From Parafrankia sp. EUN1f (GTDB taxonomy: Bacteria; Actinomycetota; Actinomycetes; Frankiales; Frankiaceae), in the NCBI RefSeq assembly GCF_000177675.1, contig NZ_ADGX01000034.1, forward strand, positions 1 through 64,000: a stretch of DNA of 64,000 nucleotides. The letters run 5' to 3'. How positions within the stretch are numbered: position 1 is the first letter of the stretch; every line of letters starts with the position of its first letter. A model generated the notes under the pieces. It worked only from the letters and a program-made list of their open reading frames with translations, made no database searches and was not told the DNA's origin. Positions 57,752-64,000 of the stretch are shown here, in pieces. The position numbers and the translations under genes are program-made.

Positions 57752-59257
57752 GTGACGACGATCGGGAGCGATGCGGTGACGGAAACGGCGGCCTTCCCTG
57801 GCCCTCCGGACCCTGCTCGGTACTGGGCGACCCGCAGGCCCCTGCCCCTCGACAGCGGCCCTGCCTCGGCCGCCGATCGGATGCAGGTTCCGGCGCCGGT
57901 GCTGGGTGCTCTCGCGGTGGCCGTCGCGGCGGTGCTGCCGGATCTCGCCGGGCGAGTACCGCCCGGGCCGGCCGCGAAGCTCGGGCGCCTCCGTGTGCAG
58001 GCAACCGAGGCCGGCATCCGGCCGAGATCACGGCGGGCCGGGCCACCTCCGCTGTACCCACGACCATGGCCGCACGGCGTTCAGGCGGGCCAACCGGGGT
58101 CGGTGCCGCCGAGACCCGCACCCACCCCGCGCGTTCCCGGGCCGGAGGTGTTCGTGCCGCCGTGGCCGGCCGGCCCCGCCGAGTCGCCTGTCCTGCGGGC
58201 GCTGCGCGCGCTCGGGTCACCACTCGTCAACCGTCTGCTCGGCGCGCTGGAGCTGGCCGTCGACGGCCTCCCCACCGCGGGCGCCCCGACCGGGGTGGCC
58301 GGGCTCCTGCCGCCTCCGCCGTCGGGCTCGGTCCTCTACGCCGGTGTCTACGTCGGCGAGGACGACGAGGCGGGCCGCGCCGTCACCACTCTCGATCAGG
58401 TCCGTCGCGGCGCGACCACGCTGGTGGCGGACCTGATCTGGGCACTGGCCGAGCATCCTCGGATCGCACCGCTGCTGACCGTCGCACCAGACGCACTCAC
58501 CGCACCCGACGCGGCCGACGCGGCCGACGCGGCCGACGCACCGACCGTGCGGGACGCGGCCGCTGCCGAGGCGGCGGTGGCGGCGCGGCATGGTGCGGTC
58601 CATCTCGCCCTCGGGGTGGCGACCGCCGGCGTGGTGCTGCGCGAGCTGGGCGTGCCCGGCGGCGGAGCCGACGCACCGGCGGTGATCGGCGTCGGGCTGG
58701 GCGCGGCAGTCGAGCTGCTGACCAACACACCGCTGCCGCCTGCCTACGCGCAGGTGGCACTCGCCAGGCGGCGCGCCGAGTACCTGCTGCCACGCACGGC
58801 ACACGGGCAGGTCCACCTGGCGGGGCATTGCTTCGGCATGCTCGAGGGCGCCTTCCCGGTGGCGGCGGTTCCCGGCGACGGTGCCTTCGCCGGCAACGGC
58901 CTGGTTCAGGTGGTTCCTGGTGGTGCCGTCATCCGGGCAGGTTCCGCCGCCGCGGTCGTCAACGTGACCACCACGGTCCTCGCGGGACCACCGGAGCAGG
59001 TCGAGCTCGTCGGGTGGGACGAGGTCGTCGAGGTGAGCTGGACGGCGGCGGCCGGCGGGGCCTCGGTGCTGGGCCCGGCACGGCCCGGGGAACCGGTGGA
59101 GCCGGGCGGTCTCGCGCAGCAGACGCCCCCTGGCCCGGCGAGTACCGGCTACGGGTGCACGCAACGGGCCGGGACGACGCGGTGGAGGCGGCAGACGCGG
59201 GGGCGGCGGACGTTGCCGCGACGCAGGCACTGGCGGCGGCCGGCGGATACATCGTGA
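57752..59257 (+). CDS. large N-terminal half of a frameshifted DUF6461-type protein
   Basis: 501 residues as read; genuine character runs from MTTIGSDAVTET to VELVGWDEVVEVSWTAAAGG (about residue 445), after which the frame is a Pro/Arg shadow. The body contains an Ala/Leu-rich helical part (LGALAVAVAAVLPDLAG), a Pro-rich linker and a domain with LYAGVYVGEDDEAGRAVTTLDQV, VLRELGVPGG and EGAFPVAAVPGDG. It shares no family I can name with certainty. The missing continuation is present in the -1-related frame from about 59130 on (next entry), so the intact gene would be about 720 residues. Confidence 0.6.
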   Translation: MTTIGSDAVTETAAFPGPPDPARYWATRRPLPLDSGPASAADRMQVPAPVLGALAVAVAAVLPDLAGRVPPGPAAKLGRLRVQATEAGIRPRSRRAGPPPLYPRPWPHGVQAGQPGSVPPRPAPTPRVPGPEVFVPPWPAGPAESPVLRALRALGSPLVNRLLGALELAVDGLPTAGAPTGVAGLLPPPPSGSVLYAGVYVGEDDEAGRAVTTLDQVRRGATTLVADLIWALAEHPRIAPLLTVAPDALTAPDAADAADAADAPTVRDAAAAEAAVAARHGAVHLALGVATAGVVLRELGVPGGGADAPAVIGVGLGAAVELLTNTPLPPAYAQVALARRRAEYLLPRTAHGQVHLAGHCFGMLEGAFPVAAVPGDGAFAGNGLVQVVPGGAVIRAGSAAAVVNVTTTVLAGPPEQVELVGWDEVVEVSWTAAAGGASVLGPARPGEPVEPGGLAQQTPPGPASTGYGCTQRAGTTRWRRQTRGRRTLPRRRHWRRPADTS

Positions 59258-59919
59258 GCCGCACCGAGTCATACCTGCTGACAGTGTGGGCCGCGCCGGC
59301 CACCGACCAGATCGTGCACAAGCGGACCGATCGCCTCGGTTACCGGCTTCGCGGCGAGCAGGAGCCGGCGACCCCACCGCGGCCGGAGAAGGCCTACTCC
59401 TGGATCGGGCGGAGCGGCCTGAGCGAGGCCGCCACCATCACCGTGATCACCGGCATGGGTCTCGACGACGTGGTGCGCGCGTTCCAGGCCGACCCGCAGT
59501 CGGCCACGACCCTGCAGTCGGCCCGGGACCAGGCCGGCCACCGCTTCTCGGTGTCCTTCCTCGCCGTGGACGGCGCGGTGCTCGCCGTCGAGGACAACGG
59601 CTTCATGGGCAGCGCCGCCGAGGTGCTGCGCCCGCTGTCGGCGCAGGGCCGGGCGGCCAGCATCTTCTGGAACATCAACGCGGTCCGACGGCTCAACCTG
59701 GCCGAGGGCGGCGAGCTGCTCGCCACGCTGGAGCTTCCCCACGACGGCCCGGTGCCCGCCGCCGCGGACCCCTACCTCGCCGACCTGGACCTGGCCGACT
59801 ACCGCGACGGGGCTGCCAAGGGCCTGGCCGCCGTCGCACGCTTCACCGGGTACCAGGTCCGACCGGCCGATCTCACCCGCATCGAAGAAGCCGACCGCGC
59901 CTACTTCATCCGGTCGTGA
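59155..59919 (+). CDS. DUF6461 domain protein (C-terminal part after a frameshift)
   Basis: 254 residues from GTG 59155; coding character begins slightly before it (WPGEYRLRVHATGRDD). SYSWIGRSGLSEAATITVITGMGLDDVVRAFQAD (in part), FSVSFLAVDGAVLAVEDNGFMGSAAEVLRPLS and ASIFWNINAVRRLNLAEGGELLATLEL match the DUF6461 family of actinobacteria, whose role is unknown. The change of frame falls near a run of five C at about 59126-59130. The preceding segment (DEVVEVSWTAA) looks like the front of the same protein. Either a real mutation, a sequencing indel or, less likely, programmed slippage separates them. Confidence 0.65.
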   Translation: MHATGRDDAVEAADAGAADVAATQALAAAGGYIVSRTESYLLTVWAAPATDQIVHKRTDRLGYRLRGEQEPATPPRPEKAYSWIGRSGLSEAATITVITGMGLDDVVRAFQADPQSATTLQSARDQAGHRFSVSFLAVDGAVLAVEDNGFMGSAAEVLRPLSAQGRAASIFWNINAVRRLNLAEGGELLATLELPHDGPVPAAADPYLADLDLADYRDGAAKGLAAVARFTGYQVRPADLTRIEEADRAYFIRS

Positions 59920-60262
59920 CACCCCGACACCCACCAGAACTCGCCGCCGGCGCCGTGTTCGCCGGCGACGTGCTCCTGCCGGCATCGCCCGCGCGCCGGC
60001 AGGAGGGCGCGAAGAGCCAGCCTGCTCGCGGCGGAACGACTGGCCGCAGACAGCTTCCGGACAGCGGGGTCGGTGCACTGCCATCACCACGCCCGCATAC
60101 AGTGTTGCCTGTTCCCGGCGGTTTCCTTTTCGGATTCCGCCGGAACGGTACGGCGGCCACTTGTGGTGGCATTGTTTACGGCAGGATCAGGAACCGGAAC
60201 GCGGCGGCGGCCCTCCTGCGGTGAGGCACCGACCCCCGCCGCCACAGGTGAGGGTGAATTCG
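59920..60262. other. intergenic region of 343 bp before the kinase gene
   Basis: No coding frame of quality. It should contain the kinase promoter; the stretch near 60100-60190 is the least GC-rich part. An inverted pair cgccggcg/cgccggcg near 59945-59975 could be the terminator of the DUF6461 gene. Confidence 0.4.
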
Positions 60263-62440
60263 ATGTCATCGGATGCGGGCGTGACCGCCCGGACCACTCC
60301 GCTCGGCAGTGGCGACCCTCGCCAGCTGGGTTCCTACCAGCTGCTCGGCAAGCTCGGCCAGGGTGGCATGGGCACGGTCTACCTGGGCCGCTCGCAGCAG
60401 GGCAGACTGGTCGCGATCAAGGTGATCCGTGCCGACGTCGCGGACAATCCCGAGTTCCGTGCCCGGTTCTGGTCGGAGGCCGAGACCGCGCGCAAGGTCG
60501 CCCGGGTCTGCACCGCGGAGGTGCTCGAGGCCGAGCCCCACGCCCCGCAGCCGTACCTCGTCACCGAGTTCATCGAAGGCGAGACGCTGGCCCGGTTCAT
60601 CGCCCGCAACGGCCCGCTGGCCGCCGCCAACCTCGAGCAGCTCGCGGTCGGTGTCGCCGCGGCGCTCACCGCGATCCACCGCGCCGGCATCGTGCACCGC
60701 GACCTCAAGCCGTCGAACGTGGTGCTCTCCCCGTTCGGCCCCCGCGTCATCGACTTCGGCATCGCGCGCGCCCTCGACGCCGCGACGAGCATCACCGGCG
60801 ACCTCCAGCAGCTCGGGACGCCCGCCTTCATGTCCCCGGAGCAGATCCAGGGCGGGGCGGTCACCCCGGCCGTCGACATCTGGGCCTGGGGTGGCCTGGT
60901 CACCTTCGCCGCGACCGGCCGTTACCCGTTCGGGGAGGGCACCTCCCAGGTGCTGCTCTACCGGGCACTGAATGACGATCCCCAGCTCGACGGCATCGAC
61001 CCGGCGCTGCGTCCCATCGTCTGGCAGGCGATGCGCAAGGACCCGGCGGGCCGGCCCTCCGCGCAGCAGCTGATGCTCCGCCTGCTCGGTGACTCCACCG
61101 CAGACCCGGACGCGACCGTCGACCCGAGCCAGGTCACGCACGTTCTCGAAGGCTGGGACCTTCAGGCCGCCGCCGGTTCCGCACTCGGCGCCACACCGAC
61201 GCCCCGGTCGCCGACGACCGACCCGCGGGCAGGCACGGGCCGGCACGCCACGGCCGGCCCGCAGACCCCCGAGGACCGCACCGCCGTCACCGCCCTGGCC
61301 AGCGGCGCCGGAGTCGGGGCCGGCACAGGCCCCGGGCCCGGCACCGAGACCGTGGACGCTCCGACTCAGTCGCGGACCCGGGTCGGTGGATCGTCCACGG
61401 GCGGCAGGCGCCGCACGGCGATCGCCGTCGGCGGGGCGGCCGCGGTCGTGGTGGCGATCGCCGCCATTCTGATCACGCAGGCCGGCGACGACAAGAAGGA
61501 CGACACGACCACCGTCGCCGGCAGCAGCAGCGCACCGCCGCAGAAGTTCGCCCTGCCGCAGGCGAAGGTTCCGCTCGATACCGAGACGATGGTCTTCGCC
61601 ACCAAGGAGAGCGGAAACTACGACCTGTACACCGGCCGGCTGCCGGACCAGGGTCCGCTCACGACCGTCAAGAAGATCACGACCGCGCCCCAGGACGAGC
61701 TGCTGCCCTCGATCAGCAGGGACCGTCGGACGGTCGTCTTCTTCCGCAAGGAATCCGAGACCGAGAACGCCCTGTACGCGGTGGCGGCGGACGGTTCGAA
61801 GGACCCCGTCAAGCTGTTCACCAGCGGGCTGGCCGCGAACCTGACCATCGCCGACGACGCCCGGCCGTCTCTTTCTCCTGATGGGAAGTTCGTGGTCGTC
61901 AGGTCGACGACCAACGATCAGGGCCTGCCGGACGCCGGGCTGTACGTAGCCAGACTCGACGGCAGCAAGGTCTTCCGACTCAACACCGCCCAGCAAGCGA
62001 CCGACCCGGCCTGGTCGCCGAGCGGCGAGCGCATCGCCTACTGGGCCTCCGAGTCGGAGAGCGACCGGGGCTTCATCGTCACGATCCTGGCGACGTCCAC
62101 CTCCACCCCGACACCACTCACGAAGGGGCAGGGCAATCGCGATGCCGACCCGACGTTCTCCCAGGACGGCCAGCGAATCGCCTTCAGTCGCCAAGAGACC
62201 GACGGAGATCTTGAGATCTACCAGATGAACACCGACGGCTCCCACGTCACCCGGGTCACCGCTGAGAAGGGGCAGGACCAGGACCCCGCCTACTCCCCCG
62301 ACGGCAAGTGGCTCGTCTTCACTGGCGAGCGGGGTGGCGCGCCCCGCAGGATCTTCCTCACGGACCCGGCTGACACGACCACGCCGGATCGTCAGCTGAC
62401 GACCGAGCCGAGCTTCCACGTCCGCTGGTCGACCGGCTGA
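60263..62440 (+). CDS. membrane serine/threonine protein kinase with TolB-like extracellular propeller
   Basis: 725 residues. The kinase domain spans about 20-275: LLGKLGQGGMGTVYLG (P-loop), VAIKVIRAD (ATP Lys), GIVHRDLKPSNVVL (catalytic loop), VIDFGIARAL (DFG) and GTPAFMSPEQIQG (activation segment). A low-complexity juxtamembrane region follows, one transmembrane helix (TAIAVGGAAAVVVAIAAILI, about 388-408), then an outer domain with PD40/TolB repeats (DELLPSISRDRRTVVFF; DDARPSLSPDGKFVVV; DPAWSPSGERIAYW; DPTFSQDGQRIAFSR; DPAYSPDGKWLVF). It probably senses an outside ligand and phosphorylates cytoplasmic targets. The substrate is unknown. ATG 60263 chosen for GTGAGGGTG upstream. Confidence 0.92.
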   Translation: MSSDAGVTARTTPLGSGDPRQLGSYQLLGKLGQGGMGTVYLGRSQQGRLVAIKVIRADVADNPEFRARFWSEAETARKVARVCTAEVLEAEPHAPQPYLVTEFIEGETLARFIARNGPLAAANLEQLAVGVAAALTAIHRAGIVHRDLKPSNVVLSPFGPRVIDFGIARALDAATSITGDLQQLGTPAFMSPEQIQGGAVTPAVDIWAWGGLVTFAATGRYPFGEGTSQVLLYRALNDDPQLDGIDPALRPIVWQAMRKDPAGRPSAQQLMLRLLGDSTADPDATVDPSQVTHVLEGWDLQAAAGSALGATPTPRSPTTDPRAGTGRHATAGPQTPEDRTAVTALASGAGVGAGTGPGPGTETVDAPTQSRTRVGGSSTGGRRRTAIAVGGAAAVVVAIAAILITQAGDDKKDDTTTVAGSSSAPPQKFALPQAKVPLDTETMVFATKESGNYDLYTGRLPDQGPLTTVKKITTAPQDELLPSISRDRRTVVFFRKESETENALYAVAADGSKDPVKLFTSGLAANLTIADDARPSLSPDGKFVVVRSTTNDQGLPDAGLYVARLDGSKVFRLNTAQQATDPAWSPSGERIAYWASESESDRGFIVTILATSTSTPTPLTKGQGNRDADPTFSQDGQRIAFSRQETDGDLEIYQMNTDGSHVTRVTAEKGQDQDPAYSPDGKWLVFTGERGGAPRRIFLTDPADTTTPDRQLTTEPSFHVRWSTG

Positions 62441-63179
62441 TCTCGCCACCGCCACGACCGGGCCGGCGCATCTGATCGGCCCGGTCGGCGTCGCCGGGTT
62501 CGGTCAGGCCGGCCTGGACCAGCCGCCAGAACTCCGGGCCGCCACCTGGCCCGGCGCCACCGTCATGGCGGCGCAGGACGGCGTCCTTGAGAGCGACGAA
62601 GTGAGGGGAGGGCTCGGCTCCTGGCCGGCTCTCCCCCACCGGCACGGCGGCCCAAGGTGGGTGCCCGCCGGCTTCCCGCAGCCAGCCGTGGCGCAGCACC
62701 GCCCGCAGCATCGGCACCGCGATCGCCCGATCCAGCCACAGGACGACGTCCTGCAGGGTGCGGTGCACCGCCGTGACGGCGATACCGCCCAGATCGGTCA
62801 CCTCTGCCGGGGCCAGCGTCATGAGGTGGCGGCGGCAGCCGCTCCGGCGCCGCACCGCCACCGCGGGATCCTCGAACGCGACATCCACCGGCTCCGTGGC
62901 CTGCCACGGCGGCAGCCCGGGGACGCCGTGCAGCCGGGCCGCGGTCAGCAGGCAGATCATGCCGCCCGCGGCTGCCAGGGCGGCTCGGGCATACGCGCGC
63001 ACCCGGTCGCGCACGGGCGGGACGAGCAGGGTTCCCCGGATCGGAGCCCACCAGCCACCCGTGCGCCGGCGCGAGGCGATCGCGGCGTCGGACATGCCGA
63101 GCCGCCGGGCCTCGCACCGGGTGACCATGTCGTCCTGCCGGCGGGCGAGGGCGACGACGTGTTCGTAGGCATCGGGCAT
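62358..63179 (-). CDS. AbiEi-type antitoxin-domain protein
   Basis: 273 residues from ATG 63179. The N-terminal 60 residues form the AbiEi_4-like winged helix (QDDMVTRCEARRLGMSDAAIASRRRTGGWWAPIRGTLLVPP), as in many actinobacterial proteins that also carry a DUF559/Vsr-like nuclease tail. The middle (AAGGMICLLTAARLHGVPGLPP; GGIAVTAVHRTLQDVVLWLDRAIAVPMLRAVL) is conserved too. The nuclease motifs are not clear and the last 60 residues are Arg/Gly-rich, so the tail may be lost or replaced. It overlaps the convergent kinase gene by 83 bases. No toxin gene (AbiEii) is adjacent, so a toxin-antitoxin role is not supported. Confidence 0.75.
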   Translation of the reverse strand: MPDAYEHVVALARRQDDMVTRCEARRLGMSDAAIASRRRTGGWWAPIRGTLLVPPVRDRVRAYARAALAAAGGMICLLTAARLHGVPGLPPWQATEPVDVAFEDPAVAVRRRSGCRRHLMTLAPAEVTDLGGIAVTAVHRTLQDVVLWLDRAIAVPMLRAVLRHGWLREAGGHPPWAAVPVGESRPGAEPSPHFVALKDAVLRRHDGGAGPGGGPEFWRLVQAGLTEPGDADRADQMRRPGRGGGEISRSTSGRGSSARSSADDPAWSCQPGP

Positions 63180-63412
63180 GGGCCGAGTCTGCGGCGCCGG
63201 GCTTCGGCCGGGTGGCCGGCGCCGGCCGCTGTGGACGAACGGAAGTGGAACCGGCTTATCCACCGCGCCCACGACCACGCGGCTCGCCGAACAGCGGACA
63301 CCGGCGAACAGCGGACACCGGCGAGCGGCGGACCGGCGACCGGCTCGCCGGACACCGGCTACCCGCTACCCGCTGCCGAACGCCGTCTGCCCGCCGTCCG
63401 GGAGCGGGAACG

Positions 63413-63464
63413 CCGAAGGGGCGACGCCCACCCGCATGGTGCCGGGTGAGCGTCGCCCCTTCGG
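63413..63464 (-). terminator. strong terminator of the ABC-2 permease gene
   Basis: Arms ccgaaggggcgacgc.cacccg and cgggtg.gcgtcgccccttcgg, one mismatch in 22 pairs, loop of eight bases, 60 bases past the stop of the minus-strand permease gene. Confidence 0.85.
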
Positions 63465-63523
63465 ATTCGTTGCTGTGCCCCGCGGGATCCGCGGGCCGGC
63501 GGCCCGCTGCGGGCGCGCCCGCG

Positions 63524-64000
63524 TCAGCGCGTGGGAGTGGCGGCCGGGCGGCGCTTGTTGGTCTTCGGGTCCATCCTGCGGACGAGCAGGGAGGTGATCA
63601 CTACGCAGACGACGCCGACGGCCAGCGCGCCCCCCATGTCGATCGCGAACTGGGTGGTCGTGAACCTGTAGAGCGGGTCTGCCGGGAAGTCCGGGTTCAG
63701 CGGGCTTCCGAAACCGGAGATCTTGTTCAGGTCGATCACCGAGGAAAGCCCCGCGAACCCCCATCGTGCGGGCGCGATCCAGCTGGCCTGCTCCAGGCCG
63801 GCCGTTCCCTCCGCGGGCACCAGACCACCGGAGAACACCAGCTGGGCCATCGTGATGAGCACCAGCAGCGGCATCGTCTTGTCCGCGTTGTCGACCAGCG
63901 CCGAGATGACCAGACCGAGCATGGCGGAAGCCAGCGACAGCGCGATCACGGCGACCATCGCTTCGAAGAACGGGAAGCCGAACAGGCCGTCGCCCATCTT
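63524..64000 (-). CDS. ABC-2 type membrane protein, C-terminal end (5' part outside window)
   Basis: The last 158 codons of a gene that continues past the right edge. Transmembrane helices FFEAMVAVIALSLASAMLGLVISALV, TMPLLVLITMAQLVFSGGLVP and GALAVGVVCVVITSLLV are visible. The segment QLVFSGGLVPAEGTAGLEQASWIAPARWGFAGLSSVIDL (in part) is typical of ABCG-like exporters that carry an ATPase and often an FHA domain on the same chain in actinobacteria. These upstream domains cannot be seen here. It ends in a basic tail (RRMDPKTNKRRP). Confidence 0.85.
   Translation of the reverse strand, partial: KMGDGLFGFPFFEAMVAVIALSLASAMLGLVISALVDNADKTMPLLVLITMAQLVFSGGLVPAEGTAGLEQASWIAPARWGFAGLSSVIDLNKISGFGSPLNPDFPADPLYRFTTTQFAIDMGGALAVGVVCVVITSLLVRRMDPKTNKRRPAATPTR

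Noticed and set aside
59100-59160. Programmed ribosomal frameshift
   Set aside because: There is a C-run, but no clear slippery heptamer with a downstream structure, and the DUF6461 protein is not known to use one; mutation or sequencing error is simpler.
62358-63179. Complete AbiE toxin-antitoxin system
   Set aside because: Only the antitoxin-type winged helix is seen; no AbiEii nucleotidyltransferase toxin is adjacent, and orphan AbiEi-domain proteins are common.
1-64000. tRNA, rRNA, integrase, transposase or attachment sites
   Set aside because: None could be recognised by eye on either strand; the AT-richer DUF3883 segment has no visible recombinase or tRNA edge.

Overview
This is GC-rich, densely packed actinobacterial DNA. 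GTG starts, four-base ATGA overlaps, F420/FMN luciferase-like enzymes, several acyl-CoA dehydrogenases, an actinobacterial gas-vesicle cluster, a fused branched-chain transporter and a HelD/HelR-type RNA polymerase recycling ATPase all fit. Gene content and style suggest a Frankia-like genus, but no 16S or other marker is present, so the genus is an inference.

Layout. 0-1.2 kb: end of an LLM-class flavin monooxygenase. 1.2-2.6 kb: gene-poor, repeat-rich spacer with tandem repeats, a CTG/CGG run and a 52-bp perfect hairpin. 2.6-3.8 kb: a small secreted protein and an unknown protein. 3.9-10.1 kb (minus strand): the most interesting block, a complete STM4015-STM4014-STM4013-STM4012-STM4011 operon (leucine-rich-repeat protein, ATP-grasp-like protein, sulfatase-fold hydrolase, two radical SAM enzymes), followed two bases later by an acyl-CoA-dehydrogenase-fold flavoprotein that lacks the usual catalytic Glu. 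The function of this conserved system is unknown to me. 10.6-11.5 kb: an AT-richer island with a DUF3883 protein that may belong to a modified-DNA restriction or defence family. 12-13.1 kb: an expansin-like lipoprotein. 13.3-18.2 kb: a branched-chain amino-acid-type ABC importer split over two divergent units, with LivH, LivM and LivG fused in one 892-residue chain. 18.3-20.2 kb: an iron-dependent haem-oxygenase-fold protein and a methyltransferase.

20.3-26.4 kb (minus strand): a gas-vesicle operon, gvpO-gvpJ-gvpL(extended)-gvpS-gvpK-gvpA-gvpF, then an accessory membrane/helical protein and an SRPBCC protein. It shows no gvpG or gvpN. A ChaB/Rho-N protein is divergent from it.

27.3-44.2 kb: a mixed region. 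Intact genes include a pyruvate-oxidase-like TPP enzyme, an RsbU-type phosphatase, hemerythrin, an aminoglycoside-phosphotransferase-like kinase, an HTH regulator, an F420 enzyme, a lipoprotein, a PhoX-like phosphatase, IPP isomerase and an acyl-CoA dehydrogenase subunit. At least six broken genes lie among them (CBS protein, F420 enzyme, PfkB, SurE, aldo/keto reductase, acyl-CoA dehydrogenase large subunit). Several have lost their middle in frame. This looks like ongoing local gene erosion.

44.2-57.2 kb: formamidase, a two-gene molybdenum oxidoreductase/FAD reductase unit, tandem DosR/DevR-like boxes without an adjacent intact target, a second solute-binding lipoprotein, an ABC exporter, HelD/HelR, an HhH-GPD glycosylase, an alpha/beta hydrolase and a full acyl-CoA dehydrogenase. 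57.7-64 kb: a DUF6461 protein split by a frameshift, a membrane Ser/Thr kinase with a TolB-like sensor, an AbiEi-type antitoxin-like protein and the end of an ABC-2 permease.
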